This document shows, piece after piece, positions 5,532-12,272 of a stretch of 14,776 nucleotides of DNA (its first letter is position 1; every line of letters begins with the position of its first letter). The translations under genes and the position numbers were made by a program. This stretch comes from Bacteroidota bacterium (GTDB taxonomy: Bacteria; Bacteroidota; Bacteroidia; Chitinophagales; Chitinophagaceae): contig JAFAAT010000025.1 of assembly GCA_023426425.1 (NCBI GenBank), positions 1 to 14,776 on the forward strand, in the 5' to 3' direction. The notes below the pieces were generated by a model. The model saw only the letters and a list, made by a program, of their open reading frames with translations, did not search any database and was not told where the DNA came from.

Positions 5532-7658
5532 ATGATGCAAATATACCCGGCACACGCCGCGGAAGCACTGGAGTTTAATAAGATAAAAGATCTGCTGAAG
5601 CAGAAATGCCGTACCGATAGCGCAAAAGAGCGGGTTGAGGCACTGCGCTTCCATACTAAACTGGACTTCGTACAGAGGGCCTTGCAACAGACCGAGGAGT
5701 TCAGGCAGGTCCTCTCAGGCAATGAGTATTTTCCCAACGATTTCACCAGAAACATCCAACGCGAGCTGAAACTGCTGGGAGTGGAGCGCGCCGTCCTTAC
5801 CGGCCCTGAACTGATCTTCATCCAGCAACTCGCACTAAGCATCAGGGACATCCTCAACTGGTTTAAAAAGCACAACGAACTATACCCCCAGCTCCGGGGA
5901 CTACTGGAAAAGATTATCTACGAAAAAGCCATTTCCGAAATAGTGGGCTCTGTAGTCGACGAAAACGGGAATGTCCGTGATACAGCTTCACGTGAGCTCG
6001 GGCAGATCAGGGGCGAACTGGCGAGACTTAGATCAGACCTGCGCAGGACTTTTGAAAGCATCCTTCGCAAGCTGAGCAAGCAGGGCTATCTGGCTGATAT
6101 TTCTGAAGGCTACCTCAACGGCCGGCGTACGGTAGCTGTAGCCGCTGAATACAAGAGGGTGGTAAAAGGGATTCTGCACGGGGAGAGCGATACCTCCAAA
6201 ACCGTATTCATCGAACCAGAAGAAGTCATCGAACTAAACAATGAAATCTTCAGTCTCGAAAGGGCAGAAGGCCGGGAGATCCACAGAATACTTGCACAGA
6301 CTACAGCTACACTTTCTCAGTACCAGCCACAACTCGAAGGCTATTACCACCTGGTAGGCCTCTACGATTTCATCCGTGCAAAAGCCTTGCTCGCGATTGA
6401 TATGAATGCCGCAATGCCGCGCCTGAGTCCCCATCCGGGATTTCATCTCATAAAGGCTTTCCACCCGCTGCTTTTGCTTCACAACAAGCAGTCGGGAAAG
6501 ACCACCGTGCCCACAAGAATCCAGCTCGACCGCAACAACCGGATCCTGATCATCAGTGGTCCAAACGCCGGGGGCAAGACTGTCACAATGAAAACAGTGG
6601 GCCTGCTCCAGCTGATGGTGCAGGCGGGCCTGCTCATTCCTGTCGACATGAACAGTGAGATCGGGATTTTCAAACAACTGATGATTCACATAGGCGACAC
6701 CCAAAGCATCGAACATGAGCTAAGTACCTACAGCGCACACCTCCGCGATATGAAGTATTTCATGGATTTTGCCAATGGTAAGACCCTGTTCTTTATCGAT
6801 GAACTGGGAAGTGGCTCTGATCCCAACCTGGGTGGTGCCTTTGCAGAGGCCATAGTGGAGGAACTCGCAAAAAAACATGCGCTGGGAATCATCACTACCC
6901 ACTACCTGAACCTGAAGGTCATGGCAGGAAAGGTGCAGGGCATTATCAACGGAGCCATGGCTTTCGACGAAGAACACCTGGAGCCATTGTATCAGCTGGT
7001 GATTGGCAAACCCGGAAGCTCCTATACTTTTGCCATTGCTCAAAGAACAGGACTGCCATCGAGAATCATCGACCGCGCCAGGCAGATCACCGACCGCGGA
7101 CATTTCAAGCTGGACAAAATGCTGCTGCAAACGGAACAGCAGTCTGTGCGTCTCTCAGACAAGGAGAAAAAGCTGGACAAGCTACTGAAGGAAAACGAGG
7201 ATGCTAAGAAGAAATATGAGGTCCTCACGGACAAGGAGCGGATCAGGCAGCAAACCGAGACTCTTAAGCTGCAGAACAAGATAAAAAAAGAGGAGCTGGA
7301 CTACCTGAGAGACATGGAACGCAAGTTCAAGCAGATCATCCATGACTGGAAGAAAGCTGAGAACAAGCAGGAAGTAATCGCCGCTGCTGAAAAAGTACTG
7401 TTTCGCAAAAAGCAGATTGAAAGCAATCAGGCAGCCGCAAAGAAAGCAGACAAGAATTATGAACTGGTGGGCGGCGCACCTTCCGTGGGTGATCTTGTGC
7501 GCAACCAGGTCAATCACCAGGTCGGCATACTCGAAGAGATCAGGGATAAAAGGGCTATCGTACGGATAGGCCAGATGCCTTTCAATGTAGCCCTTGAAGA
7601 GTGGGTGGTAGTCCGCAAAAAGAAAGAGCCCGAGAAAAAAAAGAAAAAAGCCAGCTAG
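5532..7658 (+). CDS. mutS2: MutS2 family ATPase lacking the Smr domain
   Basis: A 708-residue cytosolic DNA-binding ATPase of the MutS2 family, which acts on branched DNA and, in some bacteria, on collided ribosomes rather than in mismatch repair. The N-terminal helical core begins with ALEFNKIKDLL. The ATPase domain has Walker A GPNAGGKT (Gly343 on), Walker B FFIDELGSGSDP (Asp423, Glu424) and the TTHY switch histidine. A long charged coiled coil covers about 530-635 and a small beta domain about 655-690. It ends in a lysine-rich tail where full-length homologues (about 780 residues) carry the C-terminal Smr endonuclease domain, which is absent in all frames downstream. ATG at 5532 or the adjacent one at 5535 is the start. 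A weak -7-like TAATTTCG lies at 5505-5512. The family is certain; the effect of lacking Smr is inferred. Confidence 0.95.
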   Translation: MMQIYPAHAAEALEFNKIKDLLKQKCRTDSAKERVEALRFHTKLDFVQRALQQTEEFRQVLSGNEYFPNDFTRNIQRELKLLGVERAVLTGPELIFIQQLALSIRDILNWFKKHNELYPQLRGLLEKIIYEKAISEIVGSVVDENGNVRDTASRELGQIRGELARLRSDLRRTFESILRKLSKQGYLADISEGYLNGRRTVAVAAEYKRVVKGILHGESDTSKTVFIEPEEVIELNNEIFSLERAEGREIHRILAQTTATLSQYQPQLEGYYHLVGLYDFIRAKALLAIDMNAAMPRLSPHPGFHLIKAFHPLLLLHNKQSGKTTVPTRIQLDRNNRILIISGPNAGGKTVTMKTVGLLQLMVQAGLLIPVDMNSEIGIFKQLMIHIGDTQSIEHELSTYSAHLRDMKYFMDFANGKTLFFIDELGSGSDPNLGGAFAEAIVEELAKKHALGIITTHYLNLKVMAGKVQGIINGAMAFDEEHLEPLYQLVIGKPGSSYTFAIAQRTGLPSRIIDRARQITDRGHFKLDKMLLQTEQQSVRLSDKEKKLDKLLKENEDAKKKYEVLTDKERIRQQTETLKLQNKIKKEELDYLRDMERKFKQIIHDWKKAENKQEVIAAAEKVLFRKKQIESNQAAAKKADKNYELVGGAPSVGDLVRNQVNHQVGILEEIRDKRAIVRIGQMPFNVALEEWVVVRKKKEPEKKKKKAS

Positions 7659-7667
7659 AATTCAAGA

Positions 7668-7701
7668 AGGGACCTTGCGAACTTACCCTCGCAACGTCCC
7701 T
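7668..7701. terminator. Long imperfect hairpin between convergent mutS2 and DUF1573 genes
   Basis: Arms AGGGAC (7668-7673) and TTGCGA (7675-7680) pair with TCGCAA (7689-7694) and GTCCCT (7696-7701) around an 8-nt loop, with one C-C mismatch: 12 base pairs in all. It starts 10 bases after the mutS2 stop and lies 37 bases past the stop of the convergent DUF1573 gene. No T run follows on either strand, so it may be a bidirectional transcript-end hairpin or a palindromic repeat rather than a classical intrinsic terminator. The right arm contains the GTCCC motif of the tandem tract before mutS2. Confidence 0.5.
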
Positions 7702-7737
7702 CCGTCCCTGGGTCTCTCTCATCCGTCTGATTCACGC

Positions 7738-8160
7738 TTAACGAACCCCCGCTGTCTCCGTCACTGCCTTCGGCTTCACCGTCCCCCTGATATGCAACAC
7801 CACTGGCGTAGGCTGCTGGTTAGTGCGCACAAACACATCCTTTTGAATAGCACCAGGTTTTCCTGCCGTTGTATAACTAACATGAATAGTGCCCGATTTT
7901 CCTGGCAAAATAGGTTCCTTAGGCCAGGAAGGTACCGTACATCCACAGGAGGAAGTTGCATTGGTGATGATCACGGGTTCTTTTCCTTTGTTTACGAACA
8001 CAAAATCATGTTCTGCCGCAGGCCCTTCGGGCACTTCGCCAAAATCATGTGTTTCCTCGGTAAATACCAATCCCTGTTTCTCAGTAGTTGTCTTTGACTG
8101 AGCGTTGGCTGCAGTGGCAGTAAGAGCAAGGCATGCGAAAGCAATAAAAAACTGTTTCAT
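7738..8160 (-). CDS. DUF1573 secreted protein
   Basis: A 140-residue exported protein with a standard signal peptide (cut after Ala-Asn-Ala-Gln, about residue 21). The DUF1573 domain follows: ETHDFGEVPEG, F-V-F-V-N-K-G, the hallmark SSCGCTVPSWPKEPILPG (Cys about 74 and 76), then a beta sandwich ending in VVLHIRGTV. The fold is Ig/ASH-like, common in Bacteroidota periplasmic proteins; its function is not established. The ATG at 8160 follows a very A-rich leader, typical of starts in this phylum. The gene lies 43 bp downstream of the FecR-like gene on the same strand, so it is probably the third gene of the sigma-factor operon. The domain call is firm; the operon is inferred from spacing. Confidence 0.92.
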   Translation of the reverse strand: MKQFFIAFACLALTATAANAQSKTTTEKQGLVFTEETHDFGEVPEGPAAEHDFVFVNKGKEPVIITNATSSCGCTVPSWPKEPILPGKSGTIHVSYTTAGKPGAIQKDVFVRTNQQPTPVVLHIRGTVKPKAVTETAGVR

Positions 8161-8203
8161 TGTTTTTTTTGTTTTAGTTGGTTAATAATAAAAGTCGATG
8201 ATT

Positions 8204-9163
8204 CTAATGTAGCACCAGACTTCCCCTCTGGTTATCAAGCTTTATTGGGTCATTCATACACAGGTTATCACAGTCAGCCTCAAATACGCCAGCCACCACA
8301 GGTCCGGTCCTCTCGCCTCTGATATAATCGAAGAACTCACCCGCCGTCACCGGACTGCTCGTCGCTGTCAGTACGATCGTTTCCCCCGTGGATACTCTTC
8401 TGATCGTTATTTCGTCAACAGTCGCCTCACAGCTATGTTCCGCCAGTTCTGGAACTGCATAATGCAGCTCGCCATGCTGATCCGGTTGCAATACACTACA
8501 GTAAGCGTAGGGCATCGCCTGATGGTCTCCGCAGGTAAAGGTTTGCCGGATGCAAATCTCCAGCGGGCAAAGGGTAGTATTAATGATCGGCTCTTCTACT
8601 TTAGCCTGTGTAATCAAGCTCGGGATATTAACCTGATCATCTTCACGCTCAGGTTGATCAATCTTCACATTGCCTTCCTTTACCGTCGTTGGCAACCTGG
8701 TTTCCTTCGTACTCACAACCTCAGGATTGCCGGGTGCCTCCATCTTCTGTTCCGGATTAGTCGGGGCAAGAGCCGTCTTGCTTTCTGTTGACTGGGGTGT
8801 TTGAACCAATTGAACCTGTTCTGCTGGCTCATGAGTATAGAATGCGCCCAATGCACCGGCAGAAAGAATCAGAATTGCTGCTATTCTCCAGACATGCACG
8901 CTCTTCCACGCTATCGCAGGCTTCCTCTTATTTTCCCCCTTCCCTGCAGCCATTTCCTTCATCCGCACCCACGCAAGTTCAGTGTCTGTGTCTGCAGGTT
9001 TTTCAATAAACGATGCTTCCCATAAGGCTTCGTATTGGCTGAATCTCAGGAAGTTGCCTTCGTTTGCCTGTTTCCATGCGTTCACTGCTGCCACTTCCGG
9101 CTCACTGGCCTGACCCGTCAGCACTTTAACTATCATCTCTTCAGTCACTTGCGATTTTTGCAT
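8204..9163 (-). CDS. FecR-like membrane protein with a cysteine-rich outer domain
   Basis: A 319-residue single-pass membrane protein immediately downstream of an ECF sigma gene (12-bp gap), hence the probable anti-sigma factor. Residues 1-75 have the helical cytoplasmic pattern of FecR-type N-termini (TEEMIVKVLTGQASEPEVAA, then tryptophan-rich helices). One membrane helix spans about 91-109, followed by a Pro/Glu/Thr-rich linker to about 190. The outer part (about 195-319) lacks the FecR beta domain and C-terminal DUF4974 region usually seen. It carries seven cysteines (199, 204, 211, 222, 245, 298, 302), suggesting disulfides or metal binding, and I do not recognise it. The ATG at 9163 is clear. 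No SusC/TonB receptor gene is adjacent, unlike most FecI/FecR pairs. The regulatory role is inferred from the N-terminus and context. Confidence 0.75.
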   Translation of the reverse strand: MQKSQVTEEMIVKVLTGQASEPEVAAVNAWKQANEGNFLRFSQYEALWEASFIEKPADTDTELAWVRMKEMAAGKGENKRKPAIAWKSVHVWRIAAILILSAGALGAFYTHEPAEQVQLVQTPQSTESKTALAPTNPEQKMEAPGNPEVVSTKETRLPTTVKEGNVKIDQPEREDDQVNIPSLITQAKVEEPIINTTLCPLEICIRQTFTCGDHQAMPYAYCSVLQPDQHGELHYAVPELAEHSCEATVDEITIRRVSTGETIVLTATSSPVTAGEFFDYIRGERTGPVVAGVFEADCDNLCMNDPIKLDNQRGSLVLH

Positions 9164-9175
9164 GGCTATCGGTTT

Positions 9176-9763
9176 TTAAAACAAGTAGAGTATGAGCGTA
9201 GGTAGAAAATGTGCAAGCTTTTGCCTCAATGTCTTCAGTGCCTTGGTCATCTGTGTTTCAACAGTCTTCACTGAAATACCCAGTGTCTCCGCGATTTCTC
9301 TGTTCTTCAGTTGCTCCATCCTGCTCAGTTGAAAGACCGTCCTGCATTGTTCCGGCAGTGCATTTATTGCCTGGTGAACCTCCTTTTCCAACACCCGGCT
9401 GTCAAGCCTGTCAACCGGTTCCGCAGTTTGCTCCTTTTCGTTTGCTACCCTTGCTTTGTGCTTCGCTCTATGCTTTTCCTGCTTCAGATGGTTAAGACAT
9501 TCATTGTACACGGCCTTGTACAGGTAAGGCTGGGACAATAAATCTGATTCCGGACCCAAATTCCTTTCCCACAACCTGCAAAACACATTTTGAACCATCT
9601 CTTCAGCAGTCACATCATCTCTGACAATTGTGAATGCATAGTGTTTCAACTTGTTGAAGCTGCTGGTAAACACCTTTTTGAATTGCGCTTCAGAGTCTGA
9701 CACAGTGGATCTGCTTATATCTGTAGCCAAAGTCTGAAGTTCTATCTGAATTGCCTTTACCAA
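9176..9763 (-). CDS. ECF RNA polymerase sigma factor (FecI-like, Bacteroidota type)
   Basis: A 195-residue sigma-70 factor of the ECF class. Region 2 covers about residues 34-95, with the DDVTAEEMVQNVFCRLWE core-binding and -10 recognition stretch. Region 4 covers about 130-183, with INALPEQCRTVFQLSRMEQL and the helix-turn-helix NREIAETLGISVKTVETQM that reads the -35 element. Such factors are normally held inactive by the downstream membrane protein. The start is uncertain: the frame gives no ATG near the domain, and TTG at 9763 is used here, with GTG at 9703 as an alternative just before region 2. A CCCTTA/TAAGGG palindrome at 9801-9817 lies upstream. It is likely the first gene of an operon with the FecR-like and DUF1573 genes. 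The target promoters are unknown. Confidence 0.92.
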   Translation of the reverse strand: MVKAIQIELQTLATDISRSTVSDSEAQFKKVFTSSFNKLKHYAFTIVRDDVTAEEMVQNVFCRLWERNLGPESDLLSQPYLYKAVYNECLNHLKQEKHRAKHKARVANEKEQTAEPVDRLDSRVLEKEVHQAINALPEQCRTVFQLSRMEQLKNREIAETLGISVKTVETQMTKALKTLRQKLAHFLPTLILYLF

Positions 9764-9800
9764 CTGGCGCTTTATTATATAACAAATGAATTGAAAAACA

Positions 9801-9817
9801 CCCTTAGTTATTAAGGG
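9801..9817. promoter_or_regulatory. 17-nt palindrome upstream of the sigma gene, possible operator
   Basis: CCCTTA (9801-9806) and TAAGGG (9812-9817) are perfect inverted repeats around GTTAT. It lies 38 bp upstream of the sigma gene start in the divergent intergenic region. It may be a binding site for a dimeric regulator or a small hairpin in the leader transcript. No comparison to known operators could be made. Confidence 0.4.
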
Positions 9818-9900
9818 AATTATTATACAAGACGGTTGCTCTAAAGCAAAGGATAGCTGGCTAGATCGTCGCCCCAGCGGCCACAGGTGTAGTTTTTATG

Positions 9901-9917
9901 TGAAGTAAGAAACTTCA
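9901..9917. promoter_or_regulatory. 17-nt palindrome just before the Rieske gene start
   Basis: TGAAGT (9901-9906) and ACTTCA (9912-9917) are perfect inverted repeats around AAGAA, ending five bases before the ATG at 9923. In RNA it could form a hairpin beside the ribosome binding region; in DNA it could be an operator. Its geometry, 6-nt arms with a 5-nt centre, equals that of the palindrome at 9801-9817, though the sequences differ. Confidence 0.4.
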
Positions 9918-9922
9918 GCTAC

Positions 9923-10699
9923 ATGAAAAGCAGGGCACATTTCAAATCTCACCCCATACATCCCATGTTGATCGGGTTTCCAATTGCCTTCTTCATCGGC
10001 GGCTTCGTAAGCGATTTGCTGGCTCTCTTTGTTGCAAATGACGGACTTACCCAAATGGCACGCTACCTTATCATCGCCGGGATAGTTACTGCTTTACTGG
10101 CTGCCGTGCCGGGATTCATCGACTATCTATACACTGTGCCTCCAAAAAGCTCAGCTAAAAACAAGGCAGCAAAACATGGTGCACTAAACCTGTTTATTGT
10201 AGTACTATTCACAGTGGCCCTTTGGCTTAGAGGAGATGTGGATCAACTGGCCATAACCATTTTGGAATTTACCGGGGTGGGACTGCTTTCTATTTCCGGT
10301 TGGCTGGGAGGCACATTGGTTTATCGCAATCAGATAGGTGTGGACATACGTTATGCGGATGCAGGCAAATGGAACGAGGCTACCGTCACTGGCTCCGGCA
10401 AAGTTAATGTTGGCAAAGCTTCAGAATTGAACAATAACCAGATGAAGTTGTTGAGGATCAATGGAAAACGGATTGTCCTGGCCAACTCCGACGGCGATTT
10501 TGTTGCTTTCGAAGATCATTGCCCGCACCGCGGTGGCTCGCTCGCAGGCGGTGCACTTATCTGCGGACAGGTACAGTGCCCCTGGCATGGAAGCCAGTTT
10601 GACGTGCGCACAGGAAAGCTAAACGCTGGTCCTTCTGAAACAGGTATTGCTGTCTTCAAGGTTCACCGTCAGGGTGATGACCTGTTCCTTGAACTCTAA
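9923..10699 (+). CDS. DUF2231 membrane domain fused to a Rieske 2Fe-2S domain
   Basis: A 258-residue protein combining an integral membrane domain and a Rieske iron-sulfur domain. The N-terminal part begins HPIHPMLIGFPIAFF, the signature of DUF2231, with about four membrane helices to residue 135. The C-terminal part has the full Rieske cluster motif: Cys200-x-His202 and Cys219-x-x-His222, in CPHRGG and CPWHGSQFD, so a 2Fe-2S cluster with two Cys and two His ligands is expected. It probably transfers electrons at the membrane; the partners are unknown. DUF2231-Rieske fusions exist in other bacteria. The ATG at 9923 is chosen because the family begins close to the HPIHP motif. The next gene follows after 42 bp on the same strand, suggesting co-transcription. 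Domain calls are firm; the pathway is not known. Confidence 0.9.
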   Translation: MKSRAHFKSHPIHPMLIGFPIAFFIGGFVSDLLALFVANDGLTQMARYLIIAGIVTALLAAVPGFIDYLYTVPPKSSAKNKAAKHGALNLFIVVLFTVALWLRGDVDQLAITILEFTGVGLLSISGWLGGTLVYRNQIGVDIRYADAGKWNEATVTGSGKVNVGKASELNNNQMKLLRINGKRIVLANSDGDFVAFEDHCPHRGGSLAGGALICGQVQCPWHGSQFDVRTGKLNAGPSETGIAVFKVHRQGDDLFLEL

Positions 10700-10741
10700 T
10701 TTGCCTAATCGAGAACTTCTTTTTCAGCAACTCATTTATTT

Positions 10742-12202
10742 ATGCACCCGTTTTTTCAAGCTCTGGCACAAAGTTGTAGACGCTGGTGGTATAACAGAAA
10801 GCTTAGGATGAGATTTTTCAGAATTTTAATCATATCGGTTGTAGCCCTGGCACTTAACTATACTTCAGGTTGGACCTATGAAACCGGCACAGAAAACCGT
10901 ACACCAATTCAGGATACCGTGCTGGTACCTGCAAGCGACCGCTATGCAAATATGACCGTGCTGAAATGGATGTTCCTCGGCCGGAACTACAGACGCGAAT
11001 GGTCCGTGCCCGTTGCCATGCCTGTGTTCCATCTGCAAACCACTAAAGGTGGATTTACAATCGAAAAGCTCGGCGGCGGACAGCAAACCATTAGCCTTCA
11101 CCTGGTTAACAAAAACGGCACGGAGTGGGTCCTGCGTTCTGTAGACAAAAACGTAGAACAGGCAATATCACCTAAGATCAGAAATACCTTCATTCAGGAT
11201 ATTGTACAGGACCAGATCTCGGCCTCACATCCCTACTCACTGCTGACAATCCACGACCTCGCTACTGCTGTAGGTGTGCCTTCGCCCACCGCAGAACTCT
11301 ACTATGTACCCGACGATCCTGCACTCGACACCTTCCGCCAACGGTTTGCTCATAGAGTTTGTATGTTACTACCCAAAGCAATAGATGGAGTGGAGGGAAA
11401 AACAGAGGACACCGACGATGTGCTGGAAGACTATCTCGACAGTTCAGCAAGCTTTAGGGTCATGCAGGAAAAAGTACTCACTGCCAGGCTGCTTGACATG
11501 CTGATTGCAGATTGGGACCGGCACCTCGGACAACTTGAGTGGGCAATGAAGGATTCCGCAGGTATCGGGCATTTTTACCCGGTACCCGAAGACCGAGACC
11601 AGGCTTATTTCCATTCAGGTGGTGTACTCCCATTCGTGATGCGCCATATAGCCCTTCCTCATATGGTCGGCTTTAAAGAAAAGTCGAAGAATCTTATCAA
11701 CCTGAACAGAAAAGCCCATGATTTCGATCGCATGTTCATGAACGAGCTCACTCGTCTCGACTGGATCAGGATCATCCGGAATTTTCAGCACAACCTTACC
11801 GACTCAATTATTCACGTAGCCATAAGCAAGATGCCTGAAGAAGCCTACCTGATAGGTGGTAATGAAATTGAAGAAAAACTGAGAGGACGTAGGAATGGCC
11901 TCTTACAGCATGGGCTGGAGTACTATAACTTCCTGGCTAAAGATGTGACGATCCGCAGCAGCCGGGAACCTGAACGATTTGATATTCAAAGGCAGGGCGA
12001 CAGTACCATCGTATCGGTTACCAGGCTCGCAGATCAAAGCAACCTATACCGGAGGGTCTTTTTCTCTGATGAAACAGACAAGATCAAGTTCCTGAATATC
12101 GACCCTTCTGATCAGGTGAACCGGGCAAACTACAAAGGCCCTATCAAACTGGAAGTTGTGCCTCGCCCCAAACCCACGGAACCAACCGAATCCCAAAACT
12201 GA
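10742..12202 (+). CDS. Exported protein with kinase-like motifs (Bacteroidota outer-membrane family fragment)
   Basis: A 486-residue protein with a hydrophobic export segment at about 25-40. An alternative ATG at 10808 (residue 23) gives a cleaner signal peptide. The main domain has motifs in the order of atypical kinases: a glycine-rich GGGQQT at 111-116, WVLRSVDK with Lys136, MLIADWDRH at 253-261 (Asp259-Arg-His as a candidate catalytic loop), and PVPEDRDQAYF at 280-290 with Asp286 as a candidate metal ligand. These resemble Fam20C/HipA-type kinases, in which an Asp-Arg-His loop is followed by an Asp-containing activation motif. From memory, similar sequence forms part of larger Bacteroidota surface proteins that also have a phosphoesterase domain and a beta-barrel; neither is present here. 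It may be a stand-alone domain. The 42-bp gap links it to the Rieske gene. The kinase assignment is inference. Confidence 0.65.
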   Translation: MHPFFQALAQSCRRWWYNRKLRMRFFRILIISVVALALNYTSGWTYETGTENRTPIQDTVLVPASDRYANMTVLKWMFLGRNYRREWSVPVAMPVFHLQTTKGGFTIEKLGGGQQTISLHLVNKNGTEWVLRSVDKNVEQAISPKIRNTFIQDIVQDQISASHPYSLLTIHDLATAVGVPSPTAELYYVPDDPALDTFRQRFAHRVCMLLPKAIDGVEGKTEDTDDVLEDYLDSSASFRVMQEKVLTARLLDMLIADWDRHLGQLEWAMKDSAGIGHFYPVPEDRDQAYFHSGGVLPFVMRHIALPHMVGFKEKSKNLINLNRKAHDFDRMFMNELTRLDWIRIIRNFQHNLTDSIIHVAISKMPEEAYLIGGNEIEEKLRGRRNGLLQHGLEYYNFLAKDVTIRSSREPERFDIQRQGDSTIVSVTRLADQSNLYRRVFFSDETDKIKFLNIDPSDQVNRANYKGPIKLEVVPRPKPTEPTESQN

Positions 12203-12203
12203 G

Positions 12204-12240
12204 CAAAAAATAATCCATGACCCAGAGAGCCATGGATTAT
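12204..12240 (-). terminator. Intrinsic terminator of the M20 dipeptidase gene
   Basis: A perfect 10-bp inverted repeat, ATAATCCATG (12210-12219) and CATGGATTAT (12231-12240), encloses an 11-nt loop. On the minus strand it is followed by a run of T (complement of the A tract at 12205-12210), the form of a rho-independent terminator. It lies 33 bp past the M20 stop at 12273. It also follows the + strand stop at 12202, so the hairpin may serve both genes, although the T run fits only the minus strand. Confidence 0.8.
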
Positions 12241-12272
12241 GTATCCTATCAGTATTCAATTCAGTTATTCAC

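Noticed and set aside
6234..6716. 160-codon minus-strand frame
   Set aside because: It is antisense to mutS2 across the Walker A region; the product has no recognisable features.
7675..8097. 140-codon + strand frame after mutS2
   Set aside because: It starts with TTG, lies antisense to the DUF1573 gene for most of its length, and its product is Pro/Arg/His-rich with no family pattern.
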